From positions 310,001-374,000 of the forward strand of contig JADJEQ010000001.1 in the NCBI GenBank assembly GCA_016709025.1: a stretch of 64,000 nt of DNA, written 5' to 3'. Source of the DNA: Bacteroidales bacterium. GTDB lineage: Bacteria > Bacteroidota > Bacteroidia > Bacteroidales > Lentimicrobiaceae. Below the pieces are notes generated by a model, which saw nothing but the letters and a program-made list of their open reading frames with translations, was not told the DNA's origin and ran no database searches. The stretch's first letter is position 1. The number at the start of each line of letters is the position of its first letter. Below, in pieces: positions 44,314-53,882 of this stretch. Position numbers and translations under genes: made by a program.

Positions 44314-45183
44314 AACCCATACACGGTCTTTTACATAGGTAATCAGCTTTGCCGACTCACCGGGTAAACGTCCGAGTTTACCGTCCATAATCTCGCAAAG
44401 TTTCTGAATCAGCTGAATGTTCTGCCATTCGTTGTTTCCGCCTATGTTATAGGTTTCACCAGCCGCCCCTTTGTGAAAAATAAGGTCGATGGCTTTCGCA
44501 TGATCTTCAACATACAGCCAGTCGCGGACATTCTCCCCTTTTCCGTAAACCGGCAGGGGTTTGTTGTTGCGGATGTTGTGAATAAACAGTGGAACCAGCT
44601 TTTCAGGAAACTGGAAAGGGCCGTAATTGTTGGAGCAGTTTGACAAAACAACCGGTAGGTGAAAGGTATGAAAATAAGCCCTGACCAGGTGATCGCTGCT
44701 GGCTTTACTGGCTGAGTAAGGACTGCGGGGATCGTAAGGGGTGGTTTCAACAAATTTGCCCTCTTCGCCCAACGAGCCGTAAACCTCATCGGTTGAAATG
44801 TGGTAGAAACGTTTGCCGTCAAAATCGTCTTTCCAGATTGCCCTGGCCGCATTTAAAAGGTTGACCGTTCCAACAATGTTGGTCATGATAAATTCCATCG
44901 GGTTGGCAATAGACCTGTCAACATGTGATTCGGCAGCGAGGTGTATTACTCCGTCAAACCGGTACTTTTCAAAAAGCTGCAGCATGGCAGGACCATCGGT
45001 AATATCAGCCTTTTCAAAAATATAGTTGGGTAGTTTCTCAATATCCGTCAGGTTGGCCAGGTTGCCGGCATAAGTCAGATTATCAAGGTTGACAATCCTA
45101 TACTCAGGATACTTTTTTACAAACAATCTGACAACATGTGAACCAATAAAACCGGCTCCTCCGGTAATAACCAGCGTTTTCAT
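44299..45183 (-). CDS. rfbB: dTDP-glucose 4,6-dehydratase, C-terminally truncated
   Basis: Extended short-chain dehydrogenase that makes dTDP-4-keto-6-deoxy-glucose for rhamnose and related sugars. It has TGGAGFIGSHVVRLF (NAD site), the STDEVYGSLG catalytic Thr/Asp/Glu (about residue 125) and YSASKAS Tyr/Lys (about 157). At 294 residues it is about 55 shorter than normal: after ITYVKDR, where relatives read DRPGHDRRYAID, the sequence switches to VWVYFYL and stops inside a palindrome. The lost part binds the nucleotide-sugar, so it is probably inactive unless another copy exists. Confidence 0.9.
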   Translation of the reverse strand: MKTLVITGGAGFIGSHVVRLFVKKYPEYRIVNLDNLTYAGNLANLTDIEKLPNYIFEKADITDGPAMLQLFEKYRFDGVIHLAAESHVDRSIANPMEFIMTNIVGTVNLLNAARAIWKDDFDGKRFYHISTDEVYGSLGEEGKFVETTPYDPRSPYSASKASSDHLVRAYFHTFHLPVVLSNCSNNYGPFQFPEKLVPLFIHNIRNNKPLPVYGKGENVRDWLYVEDHAKAIDLIFHKGAAGETYNIGGNNEWQNIQLIQKLCEIMDGKLGRLPGESAKLITYVKDRVWVYFYL

Positions 45184-45192
45184 AATTTCGGT

Positions 45193-46227
45193 TTAATGTT
45201 TATTACTTGATTTCTTATCGGCCAGGGCCTGCTCCCATTTCCAGGCAGAACCCATCATTTCATCCAGGCTTTTCTGTGCTTTCCAGCCCAGTTCCTGATT
45301 GGCGAAAGAGGTATCGGCCCATACCTTTTCCACATCTCCCGGACGGCGCCCGACAATTTTATAATTTAAGGATTCACCACTTACCTTTTCAAAAGATTTG
45401 ATGACTTCCAGCACACTGAAACCATTCCCGGTTCCAAGGTTAAATATCTCAAAATCCGATTTACCGCTTGCGCTGATCATTCTGTTAACAGCAACCACAT
45501 GTGCCATTGCAAGATCAACAACATGTATGTAGTCGCGCACGGCAGTGCCATCAGGGGTATCGTAATCTGACCCGAAGACGTTTAACGACTGCCGTAAACC
45601 TATGGCGGTCTGTGTAATAAACGGAACGAGGTTGTTCGGAACACCCAGAGGCAATTCACCGATCAGGGCCGAATCGTGCGAGCCTATGGGATTGAAATAA
45701 CGCAAAGCAATGGTCTTCAAGCCATATGCTTCTACAGCAAAACGAATGATCTGTTCCGACATCTGTTTGGTATTGCCATATGGCGACCAGGCCTCTTTTA
45801 TGGGAGATGTTTCCTTAACAGGAAGTTCGTCGGGTTGCCCGTATACGGTACAGGAGGATGAGAACACCAGGTTCTTCAATCCATTGTCCTTCATTCCCTG
45901 CAGAATATTGATCAGGGAATCAAGGTTATTGCGATAATACATCAAAGGATCGGCCATTGATTCGCCAACCGCTTTAAAGGCTGCAAAATGTATGATCCCA
46001 TCCAGGTCGGGATGTCCGGCGAAGAAAGATTTTGTTTTTTCCCTGTCAATCAGGTCGAACTGGTGAAATTCGGGTCTGATGTTCGTTATTTCTTCGATCC
46101 GGTCAACCACATCGGCGTGGGAATTGGAAAGGTTATCCACAATAACAACTTCAAAACCCTGCAACTGAAGTTCAACTGCAGTGTGCGAGCCAATATAACC
46201 GGTTCCTCCGGTAACTAAAATCTTCAT
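45193..46227 (-). CDS. galE: UDP-glucose 4-epimerase
   Basis: Interconverts UDP-glucose and UDP-galactose (and possibly the N-acetyl forms). The 344-residue product has TGGTGYIGSHTAVEL (NAD site), SSSCTVYG, the Tyr/Lys pair in YGNTKQMSEQII, and PIGSHDS-to-DYDTPDGTAVRDYIHVVDLA, as in GalE. Length is normal. It lies 9 nt upstream of rfbB in the same direction, so the truncated rfbB is likely at the end of the galE transcript. Confidence 0.95.
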   Translation of the reverse strand: MKILVTGGTGYIGSHTAVELQLQGFEVVIVDNLSNSHADVVDRIEEITNIRPEFHQFDLIDREKTKSFFAGHPDLDGIIHFAAFKAVGESMADPLMYYRNNLDSLINILQGMKDNGLKNLVFSSSCTVYGQPDELPVKETSPIKEAWSPYGNTKQMSEQIIRFAVEAYGLKTIALRYFNPIGSHDSALIGELPLGVPNNLVPFITQTAIGLRQSLNVFGSDYDTPDGTAVRDYIHVVDLAMAHVVAVNRMISASGKSDFEIFNLGTGNGFSVLEVIKSFEKVSGESLNYKIVGRRPGDVEKVWADTSFANQELGWKAQKSLDEMMGSAWKWEQALADKKSSNKH

Positions 46228-46243
46228 AGTGTCTGTTTAATGA

Positions 46244-46825
46244 TTAATCTGTTATTTTTCTGACAATCCCATCCTGAATCTGATAACGCTCCTGACTCTC
46301 GGGGCAAGCAGCAAATCCTGAAACATCAAAGTTAAGACGATGACCATATTCACTCATCCATCCAACCTGCTTTGCCGGATTGCCAACTACCAGTGCATAA
46401 GCCGGAACAGAACGGGTAACTACGGCACCTGCCCCTATAAATGCAAACTCACCAATATCGTGACCACAAACAATGGTTGCATTGGCTCCGATCGATGCCC
46501 CTTTCTTCACGATAGTCCGGGAATATTGGCCCCGCCTGACTACGGCACTTCTGGGATTTGTAATGTTGGTAAAAACCATTGACGGACCCAGAAACACATC
46601 ATCCTCACATACAACGCCGGTGTAGATTGAAACATTGTTCTGCACTTTCACATTGTTCCCTAAAACAACACCGGTTGACACGACGACATTCTGCCCGAGA
46701 TTGCAGTTCTCCCCGAGTTTACTATCACCCATAATATGCGAGAAATGCCATATTTTAGAGCCTTTCCCGATTTCACAGCCCTCATCGATAAAGGCGGTTT
46801 CGTGTGCAAAATATTCTTTTGTCAT
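46244..46825 (-). CDS. WbpD-like nucleotide-sugar N-acetyltransferase
   Basis: A 193-residue left-handed beta-helix acyltransferase with hexapeptide repeats (VSTGVVLGNNVKVQNNVSIYTGV and following, then GASIGANATIVCGHDIGEFAFIGAGAVVTRSVP). It resembles WbpD, which acetylates UDP-3-amino-2-acetamido sugars in O-antigen synthesis. It precedes galE by 16 nt. The aminotransferase gene further upstream is the WbpE-like partner but is separated by a terminator. Confidence 0.85.
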   Translation of the reverse strand: MTKEYFAHETAFIDEGCEIGKGSKIWHFSHIMGDSKLGENCNLGQNVVVSTGVVLGNNVKVQNNVSIYTGVVCEDDVFLGPSMVFTNITNPRSAVVRRGQYSRTIVKKGASIGANATIVCGHDIGEFAFIGAGAVVTRSVPAYALVVGNPAKQVGWMSEYGHRLNFDVSGFAACPESQERYQIQDGIVRKITD

Positions 46826-46941
46826 TTTCGTGATTTTAAAAAATGAATAGAATCCTGTTGTTTACAACCGGGCCAAAGTGTAAAGTTTTTTTCCGACTGC
46901 TTATTTATATTCAAATGTAACGAATTGTTACTCCATTTCAC

Positions 46942-46972
46942 AAAAAAAAAGCCGAAACTGATTTCGGCTTTA
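46942..46972 (-). terminator. Intrinsic terminator after the aminotransferase gene
   Basis: On the minus strand AAGCCGAAA pairs with TTTCGGCTT across TCAG, followed by a run of T. It ends the transcript of the 46993-48123 gene and separates it from the WbpD-galE-rfbB run. Confidence 0.85.
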
Positions 46973-46992
46973 TGATTAAACATTCCTTAAGG

Positions 46993-48123
46993 CTATATTT
47001 TAAAAAATTCCAATACCGAGTCGGTGATGCAGGCCAGTTGCTCATCATCAAGTTCCGTGTGCATCGGCAGGGAGATTACAGTTTTGCAAAGATGCTCGGT
47101 TACCGGGAAATCACCTTCTTTATAACGTGGATCGAGATAGGCTTTTTGCATATGAAGTGGAACCGGGTAATAAATCATTGCAGGAACCTCCTTTTTCGTG
47201 AGAAACTCAATCAATGCATTGCGGTCGGTATCACTGGTTACCAGGGTATACTGATGAAAAACATGGGTTGAACGCCCGAACCTTGCCGGGATTTTAAGAT
47301 TCGGATGATTCCTGAAAGCATTGTCGTAATATTCGGCAGCCTTGTTGCGGGCAGCGGCATATTCATCGAGCCTGGCAAGCTTCACTTTAAGTACAGCGGC
47401 CTGAATGCTGTCGAGCCTGCTGTTTACACCAATGAAATCGTGGTAGTAACGAACGGTCATGCCGTGGTTTACGACCACCCGAAGCTGTTTAGCAAGCTCG
47501 TCGTCGTTGGTAAAAATAGCACCACCATCACCGTAGCACCCGAGGTTTTTGCTGGGGAAAAAAGAGGTACAACCCACATGACCGATGGTTCCTGCTTTTT
47601 TGCGGGTTCCGTCAGCAAAGATGTAATCGGCACCGATTGCCTGGCAGGCATCTTCGATGATGAAAAGATTGTGTTCTCCGGCAATTTCCATCATGGCATC
47701 CATATCAGCACACTGGCCAAAAAGATGAACAGGCACAATGGCTTTGGTTTTCGGGGTGATTGCCCGGCGAACCGAGTCAGGGTCGATGTTGAAGGTGTCG
47801 GGGTCAACATCTACTACCACCGGAGTATATCCAAGCAGAGCAATCACTTCAGCCGTTGCGATAAAAGTGAAATTGGTCGTGATCACTTCATCACCCGGTT
47901 GAATCCCCAGGGCCATCATGGCCACCTGCAACGCATCGGTGCCATTGGCACACGGAATTACATGTTTTACCCCAAGATACTTCTCAAGATCCTCCTGAAA
48001 TCCTTTAACAGCCGGTCCGTTGATAAAGGCGGTTGAGTTGATCACTTCGTGGATGGCCTGATCGATTTCAGGCTTAATTTTTTCGTATTGACTTTTCAGG
48101 TCAACCATTGCAATTTTGTTCAT
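46993..48123 (-). CDS. DegT/DnrJ/EryC1/StrS aminotransferase (WbpE-like)
   Basis: PLP-dependent sugar aminotransferase, 376 residues from the ATG at 48123 (a TTG at 48129 would add two residues). It shows FINGPAVKGFQ, CANGTDALQVAMMAL (substrate loop), IIEDACQAIGADY (PLP region) and the Schiff-base Lys in TSFFPSKNLGCYGDGGA. It closely resembles the WbpE type acting on UDP-3-keto-GlcNAc(A). Together with the WbpD-like gene it fits a 2,3-diamino-sugar branch; the dehydrogenase steps (WbpA/WbpB) are not in the window. Confidence 0.9.
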   Translation of the reverse strand: MNKIAMVDLKSQYEKIKPEIDQAIHEVINSTAFINGPAVKGFQEDLEKYLGVKHVIPCANGTDALQVAMMALGIQPGDEVITTNFTFIATAEVIALLGYTPVVVDVDPDTFNIDPDSVRRAITPKTKAIVPVHLFGQCADMDAMMEIAGEHNLFIIEDACQAIGADYIFADGTRKKAGTIGHVGCTSFFPSKNLGCYGDGGAIFTNDDELAKQLRVVVNHGMTVRYYHDFIGVNSRLDSIQAAVLKVKLARLDEYAAARNKAAEYYDNAFRNHPNLKIPARFGRSTHVFHQYTLVTSDTDRNALIEFLTKKEVPAMIYYPVPLHMQKAYLDPRYKEGDFPVTEHLCKTVISLPMHTELDDEQLACITDSVLEFFKI

Positions 48124-48192
48124 CTGCAATAGATTTTATTGAATTTGATTAGAAAAAGTGAGGCCCGCCAGTCAAACCAGTCTATGGGCCGT

Positions 48193-48200
48193 CAAAGATA
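48193..48200 (-). promoter_or_regulatory. Putative -7 promoter box of the aminotransferase gene
   Basis: TATCTTTG on the minus strand about 70 nt before the ATG fits TAnnTTTG. Confidence 0.4.
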
Positions 48201-48319
48201 CAATTATTCGTTTTGTTCGTTTTGACTTTGAACAATAACAAAAGTAAAGTGCAATTATTTTAAGGCCACAAAAAGAAAACAGCCTGGGATATGATCTGGC
48301 TCCGGCTTAATATATGGCT

Positions 48320-49933
48320 TTAATCAGCAGATACCAATGATTTTCTTTGGTCAGATTCAAATTCAGAGGTATAATGAAACTTGATTTCAGGGTAATCCTC
48401 ATTCACCGATTTGAGTGTCCATTCATTCCTGGCCATAAAAACCGGCCGCTCATCCTTATCCCATGTAATGTGTTGAGCTTTGGTTATAATGAATTGTTTC
48501 AGCAGATTTTTATTGGCCGAGGTAAACCAGAAAGCCTTGTAGTAACTGATGGGCTGAAAAGAACAGGCGGCTCCATATTCCTGCAACAACCTGAACTGGA
48601 TGACTTCAAACTGAAGTTCGCCCAATGTCCCGACAATTTTAACATTTCCCGGCTGCCTGATAAACAACTGTGCTACCCCTTCGTCTGTAAGCTGACGGAT
48701 TCCTTTTTCCAGCCGTTTGGTTTTCATCGGGTCGTTGTTGATCAGTTCCTTGAAAATTTCAGGAGAAAAGCTTGGTATGCCTTTGAACTGCAAAAGTTCT
48801 CCTTCGGTAAGCGTATCGCCGATTTTAAAGTTTCCGGTATCGTACAGTCCCACAACATCACCGGGATATGCCTCCTCTACAACACTTTGTTCATTGGCCA
48901 TGAAGCTGGTTGGACTGGAGAATCTTAGTTTTTTGTCGAGCCGGGTATGGTAGTAAAATTTATTCCGTTCGAATTTCCCTGAAACGATTCTGCAAAAAGC
49001 AATTCTATCGCGGTGGTTGGGATCGAGGTTGGCATGAATTTTAAAAACAAAACCTGTAAACTCCTTTTCATCCGGATTCACCGGTCGCTGTTCCGTTGCC
49101 CTTGGCAAAGGCGAGGGCGCTATACGAACAAAGGTATCGAGCAATTCCTTGATCCCGAAATTGTTGATTGCACTCCCGAAGAAAACAGGCGCCAGGTAGC
49201 CTTCTTTATACAAACCTGTGTCAAAAGGTTCATAAACATGTTCAATCAGTTCCACATCATCTCTGAGCTTGTTTGCTGCGGTTTCCCCAATGTGGTTGTC
49301 GAGCTCGGAATCACCGAGATTCTCTATATACAAATCAATATCATCGGATATCCTGGTTTTATTGGGTAGGTAGAACTGAAGCTGTTTACTGAACAAATTG
49401 TAGACTCCCTGAAAGTCTGACCCTATGCCGATTGGCCAGGTAAGCGGTCGTGTATGAATATTCAGTGATTTTTCAATTTCGTCGAGCAGGTAATAAGGAT
49501 CGTGACCTTCCCTGTCCATTTTGTTGATGAAAATAATAACCGGAGTGTGCCTCAACCGGCAAACATCCATCAGTTTCCGGGTTTGTTCTTCAACGCCTTT
49601 AACACAATCAATCACCAGGATAACACTGTCAACCGCAGTCAGTGTCCGGTAGGTATCTTCGGCAAAATCTTTATGGCCCGGTGTATCAAGTATATTGACT
49701 TTATAACCGTCGTAATCAAATCCCATAACGGAAGTAGCCACGGAAATACCGCGCTGTTTCTCGATCTCCATAAAATCCGAAGTAGCGGTTTTTCTTATTT
49801 TATTACTTTTTACCGCACCTGCCGTTTGAATGGCACCTCCATACAAAAGCAACTTTTCCGTTAGCGTGGTTTTACCCGCATCAGGGTGACTGATGATGCC
49901 AAAGGTTCTTCTTTTTTCAATTTCATTTCCCAT
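48320..49933 (-). CDS. prfC: Peptide chain release factor 3
   Basis: GTPase that recycles release factors 1 and 2 from the terminating ribosome. The 537-residue product has G1 SHPDAGKTTLTEKLL (about residues 16-30), G3 DTPGHKDF (about 88), G4 NKMD (about 142), and C-terminal domains ending TSEFESDQRKSLVSAD. Length is normal. Monocistronic on the minus strand, divergent from the next gene. Confidence 0.96.
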   Translation of the reverse strand: MGNEIEKRRTFGIISHPDAGKTTLTEKLLLYGGAIQTAGAVKSNKIRKTATSDFMEIEKQRGISVATSVMGFDYDGYKVNILDTPGHKDFAEDTYRTLTAVDSVILVIDCVKGVEEQTRKLMDVCRLRHTPVIIFINKMDREGHDPYYLLDEIEKSLNIHTRPLTWPIGIGSDFQGVYNLFSKQLQFYLPNKTRISDDIDLYIENLGDSELDNHIGETAANKLRDDVELIEHVYEPFDTGLYKEGYLAPVFFGSAINNFGIKELLDTFVRIAPSPLPRATEQRPVNPDEKEFTGFVFKIHANLDPNHRDRIAFCRIVSGKFERNKFYYHTRLDKKLRFSSPTSFMANEQSVVEEAYPGDVVGLYDTGNFKIGDTLTEGELLQFKGIPSFSPEIFKELINNDPMKTKRLEKGIRQLTDEGVAQLFIRQPGNVKIVGTLGELQFEVIQFRLLQEYGAACSFQPISYYKAFWFTSANKNLLKQFIITKAQHITWDKDERPVFMARNEWTLKSVNEDYPEIKFHYTSEFESDQRKSLVSAD

Positions 49934-50312
49934 TTACAAACTGATTAATAGCTGAGGAGCAAACAGTTTGCTTCTCATGTTCAACATAACAACAAGGGGT
50001 GCGATATGGCAACTCAGGTAAGGCGTACCGCGAAATACCACCCGGATGGGATTATCATGGTGTAGTAATACCGATTACTTCGATTTTGACTGGTTTTCAT
50101 GTATCGGGTGCAAAGATAGCCATTTTAGGGTGACTGTGAAATGAAGAGGGAATAACGTTCTAAGTTCAATGGCCATCAGAATATTATTAACCGAATTAAC
50201 CATATTTAGCAAATTGAATCCCCGTGCGGGTTGCTCAATTTCATATATTTGCCACGATAAAAAACAGGGCCCGGCTTTTAAAAAAGGCTGCCCGATCAAG
50301 TGGTCTGTCTGC
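49934..50312. other. Divergent spacer between prfC and an outer-membrane protein
   Basis: No gene. It contains TATATTTG at 50244-50251 before the ATG at 50313. I recognise no repeat family. Confidence 0.5.
50244..50251 (+). promoter_or_regulatory. Putative -7 promoter box of the outer-membrane protein gene
   Basis: TATATTTG about 62 nt before the ATG at 50313 fits TAnnTTTG. Confidence 0.4.
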
Positions 50313-51071
50313 ATGAAAACCCTATTCAGCTTTATCCTCCTCGCCCTGCTCCCGTTTACAAGCCTTGTTGCCCAGAAAAGCATCAAAGATTCTGTAATAT
50401 TTGCCAACCTCATTTACGCAAATTATGCGATGCAATTTCCGGGAGGTGATCTTGGAGAACGTTTTGGCATGAATTCTCAACTGGGGGCCGGCTATCTGCT
50501 GAAAACCAATACCAACTGGGTTTTTGGGATTGAAGGCAACTTTATGTTTGGCGACCAGGTGAAAAGTGAAGGCAATATTCTGAGTCTGATAGAAACTTCT
50601 GACGGGAACCTGATCGATATGCAGGGTATCTATGCAAATTACAGTTTCAATGAGCGTGGCTTCTCATGGTTTTTTAAGACTGGTAAACTTATTCCTGTTT
50701 GGGGACCAAACAAGAATTCCGGAATCTTATTCACCCTCGGAGCGGGTTATCTGCAGCACAAAATCTATATAGAACACAGAGACAAAACTGCCCCCCAGAT
50801 TACCGATGACTACCTCAAAGGATACGACGAACTGAAACGTGGATTTGCTACGAATATTTTTCTTGGTTATCTTTACCTGGGAAATTACAATAAAGTAAAT
50901 TTCTTTGCCGGGCTCGATGTTACCATGGGTTTTACCGGTTATGTCAGGCCTTACTCATTCAACCAGATAAGCTATAACAGCGGACGTTTCTCCGATATCC
51001 TCACCGGAATAAAAGTTGGCTGGATCATACCGGTTTACAGGCGTTCTCCAAAAGAGTTTTATTTCTATTGA
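50313..51071 (+). CDS. Putative outer-membrane beta-barrel protein
   Basis: 252 residues from the ATG at 50313, which begins directly with a signal peptide (MKTLFSFILLALLPFTSLVAQ); the frame itself opens earlier at 50169 but that part does not look coding. The mature protein has alternating aromatic/hydrophobic strands (GAGYLLKTNTNWVFGIEGNF, LGYLYLGNYNKVNFFAGLDV) and ends FYFY, aromatic as in outer-membrane barrels. It is 47 nt upstream of waaA and could share its transcript. Specific function unknown. Confidence 0.75.
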   Translation: MKTLFSFILLALLPFTSLVAQKSIKDSVIFANLIYANYAMQFPGGDLGERFGMNSQLGAGYLLKTNTNWVFGIEGNFMFGDQVKSEGNILSLIETSDGNLIDMQGIYANYSFNERGFSWFFKTGKLIPVWGPNKNSGILFTLGAGYLQHKIYIEHRDKTAPQITDDYLKGYDELKRGFATNIFLGYLYLGNYNKVNFFAGLDVTMGFTGYVRPYSFNQISYNSGRFSDILTGIKVGWIIPVYRRSPKEFYFY

Positions 51072-51118
51072 TTTTTTTAATAACTTCGAATCTTTAAAAG
51101 CACTTCAAACCCAATGGC

Positions 51119-52390
51119 ATGAGGCTAATATACAGCGCCGGTATCTCTTTTTATTACCTGTTCCTGAGAATTGCCGGGCTGTTCAGTGTGAAGGCCAGGG
51201 CCTGGCACTATGGTCGGAAAGAGTTATTCGATAAGCTTGAAGAAGTTTTTACGGCTCATTATGCCGGAGAAGATCCTGCACCGGTTGCGTGGTTCCACTG
51301 TGCCTCTCTGGGTGAATTTGAACAAGGCCGTCCTGTGATCGAAGCGTTCCGGGCCAGATTTCCGGGACACAGCATCCTGCTCACCTTTTTCTCACCTTCC
51401 GGTTATATCCATAAACAACAATACCAGGGTGCCGACCATATATTCTACCTTCCCATTGATACCATGTACAATGCCCGGAAATTTGTGGCGATTACAAAAC
51501 CACAGTTTGCGGTTTTTATTAAATATGAGTTCTGGTTTAACTACCTGAATGAGCTTTTTAGTCACCATATTCCTGTTTTTACAGTTTCTGCAATATTCAG
51601 ACCCAATCAGCATTTCTTCAAGTGGTATGGTGGCTGGTTCAGAACCCATCTCCGGAAGATCAACAGGGTTTTCGTCCAGGACGAAGAATCTGCGGAACTA
51701 CTTGCCATGATTGATGTCAAAAATGTCACCATCAGCGGGGATACCCGTTTCGACAGGGTTACAGCAATAAAAGCCAAACAACAGCCTTTTCCACATATCG
51801 ACCGTTTTACCGGTGGAAAACATGTTGTAGTTGCCGGCAGCACCTGGCCGACCGACGATCAGTTACTGTTGTCGTTGCACGAGAAGACCGGCGATCAGAT
51901 AAAATTTATCATCGCACCTCATGAAATCAACCTGACCCATATACACGAATTGAATGACAAACTGGGGAATAAGGCGGTTCTATACAGCGACGCGCCCGGA
52001 ACTGACCTGGGTAAAAAACAATTTCTGATCATCGATTCCGTTGGAATTCTTTCGCAACTATACCGATATGCGAGCATCGCTTACATCGGAGGTGGTTTTG
52101 GCGTCGGAATACACAATACACTTGAAGCTGCGGCTTATGGTGTTCCCATATTTTTTGGTCCGAATTATCACCGTTTCAGAGAAGCACGGGAAATGACAGA
52201 AGCCGGAATCGCCATCAGTGTACAGAATTCAGCGGAACTGACCCTCGGAATCATCGGACTGCTCTCAAATCAGTCTCATCTTGAAGAAGTATCGCACAAA
52301 GCCGGTGAATATGTATTATCAAAAACCGGTGCTACCAGGATCATCATCGACGAGCTCAGCCGGCAGATTCACAGCGGGCAGATTCAGTAA
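51119..52390 (+). CDS. waaA: 3-deoxy-D-manno-octulosonic acid transferase
   Basis: Adds Kdo to lipid A at the cytoplasmic face of the inner membrane (GT30). The 423-residue product has an N-terminal membrane-proximal helix, the acceptor motif CASLGEFEQGRPVIEAFR (Glu, about residue 62), and the C-terminal nucleotide-sugar site YIGGGFGVGIHNTLEAAAYG. Length is typical. It shows that the organism makes LPS. No other lpx/kds gene is adjacent. Confidence 0.95.
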   Translation: MRLIYSAGISFYYLFLRIAGLFSVKARAWHYGRKELFDKLEEVFTAHYAGEDPAPVAWFHCASLGEFEQGRPVIEAFRARFPGHSILLTFFSPSGYIHKQQYQGADHIFYLPIDTMYNARKFVAITKPQFAVFIKYEFWFNYLNELFSHHIPVFTVSAIFRPNQHFFKWYGGWFRTHLRKINRVFVQDEESAELLAMIDVKNVTISGDTRFDRVTAIKAKQQPFPHIDRFTGGKHVVVAGSTWPTDDQLLLSLHEKTGDQIKFIIAPHEINLTHIHELNDKLGNKAVLYSDAPGTDLGKKQFLIIDSVGILSQLYRYASIAYIGGGFGVGIHNTLEAAAYGVPIFFGPNYHRFREAREMTEAGIAISVQNSAELTLGIIGLLSNQSHLEEVSHKAGEYVLSKTGATRIIIDELSRQIHSGQIQ

Positions 52391-52811
52391 GATTCCGCGT
52401 ATAAATAGCAGTTGGCAATAAGCCCGTCTGACCGGCTATAGCTTGCTTATCGTAACTTCATATTGGCCAGCCGGGCAGGCAGTTGGCAAAGCATCCGGTT
52501 TAACATTCGGCATTCTACATTCGTCATTCGTCATTTTTACCCTGAGCGGAGCCGAAGGGCGTCAGTCCTAAACCAAAACCGTTAGCACGCGTCAGAAGAT
52601 AAGACGCGCGCAAACTGCATTGAGAAAAGTAAAAAGTCGCAATCGTAACCTCACCCCCATACTCCTCTCCTAAAAGAGAGGGGAGCCTATACTTAACTTA
52701 GATTATTTATTCGTAATTCATCATTCGTCATTCGTCATCGTCATTCGTCATTCATCATTCGTCATTCGTCATTCATCATTCGTCATTCGTCATTCGTTAT
52801 TCGCCACGTCT
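52391..52811. repeat. Heptad array and REP copy after waaA
   Basis: Clean 7-nt array at 52709-52805: ATTCGTC/ATTCATC, 14 units, one of 6 nt, ending 6 nt before the next gene's stop codon. Shorter ATTCGTC units lie near 52505-52535. The GCACGCGTC hairpin copy is at 52585-52619. The CTGAGCGGAGCCGAAG arm is at about 52544-52558. No gene. Confidence 0.8.
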
Positions 52812-53558
52812 CTATATCAACTCCCGCTCCACCTGGGTGGGATCGTCGAGTTTGAATACAACCAACGCCAACTCCGGGCCATTGTGCGCAGCCGAAAATG
52901 ACCGGGTCCGCCCGAACTCCTGCTTCCAGAATCCGGTAATAGAGGCAGACTCGTGAATATGCCCGTGAAGGGTAATATAAGGCTGTTTTTGTTCGATAAA
53001 CCGCTGTATGGCAATACTTCCGACATGCACATCCAGTGGCACATGGTCAATCATCCGGCCGTCGAGCCCTGCCCGGTCGAGGTGCGACTGGTATGGTGGT
53101 GAATGAAACAGGAAAACAGCCTTCTCCATGGATGCATCCTTCGTAAGGGATTCCAGGTCGGATTGTATGGTTGAATAACCGGTATCATAATCCGGTTCAA
53201 CCGACCGGTAACCCTCATCAGGTGGAATGCTGCCGGGATCTACATAGCGCGAAACATCATACTTCTCCCAGTCCTTCAACTGAAATGGTGTTGGCGGTAC
53301 GAACGGATAACCGTAAAACATGTACGGCCCAAACTTATACTTTGAGTTATTCAGGTACTTCCACAGCTCTTTTTTCTCCCCTTCCATCAGTTTTGCCTCT
53401 TCATCACGATGGTCATCGTTGCCCATGATCACAAAAACATCAGGGTAATTGCAGCCCAGCTGTTTCTGAACCATGCGGAAACCCGGAATCAGGTAATCCG
53501 TTATAAAATCAGCAATCGGTTTATTGCCGATCTTCTCCGATTTCCTGACATGAGGCAA
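52812..53558 (-). CDS. Metallophosphoesterase, N-terminus missing
   Basis: Calcineurin-like phosphoesterase remnant. It has GNDDHRDE (asn/his motif), a mid His in FLFHSPPYQSHLD, and HGHIHES (final metal site). In the same frame upstream, FVFLGGDLLPH (the second metal motif) is readable to about 53635, but there is no ATG after an in-frame TGA. The first motif (D-x-H), which should lie about 35 residues earlier, is absent in all frames I read. A TTG at 53558 could allow weak initiation. It is probably a 5'-truncated pseudogene. Confidence 0.75.
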   Translation of the reverse strand: MPHVRKSEKIGNKPIADFITDYLIPGFRMVQKQLGCNYPDVFVIMGNDDHRDEEAKLMEGEKKELWKYLNNSKYKFGPYMFYGYPFVPPTPFQLKDWEKYDVSRYVDPGSIPPDEGYRSVEPDYDTGYSTIQSDLESLTKDASMEKAVFLFHSPPYQSHLDRAGLDGRMIDHVPLDVHVGSIAIQRFIEQKQPYITLHGHIHESASITGFWKQEFGRTRSFSAAHNGPELALVVFKLDDPTQVERELI

Positions 53559-53635
53559 CAGATCTCCTCCCAGAAATACAAACGAAGGTTTCCTTTTGAT
53601 GATTTCCCGGAAGGTCGGTCTGAAAAACTGGTGTC

Positions 53636-53882
53636 ATACAAAATTTGAAGGGCTGCGGGGGGTAACTGTATGATTGCTTTTGAGGCAGGTGTTGAGGAGT
53701 GTGTGAACGTTGTGTCGGCCGGTGACATTTTAATGGTGAACAAGAAATATTAGATAAACACCTTGTATTAAAAATCCATGTCACGCTGAGCGGAGTCGAA
53801 GCGCAAACAACCAGTCCATAGTTATATCCCATTCCCAAATCATAACCTTAACTTGACAAAACTGGTTGTCATAATCTCAATT
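53636..53882. other. Spacer at the breakpoint of the phosphoesterase gene
   Basis: No gene is credible. The coding resemblance of the phosphoesterase ends near 53635. A GCTGAGCGGAGTCGAAG arm of the dispersed repeat family lies at 53784-53800, followed at about 53844 by AACCTTAACTT, a partial match to the MITE end. Confidence 0.5.

Noticed and set aside
50169..50312. N-terminal extension of the outer-membrane barrel gene
   Set aside because: The upstream 48 residues lack a signal peptide and overlap promoter-like sequence; the ATG at 50313 starts with a clear signal peptide.
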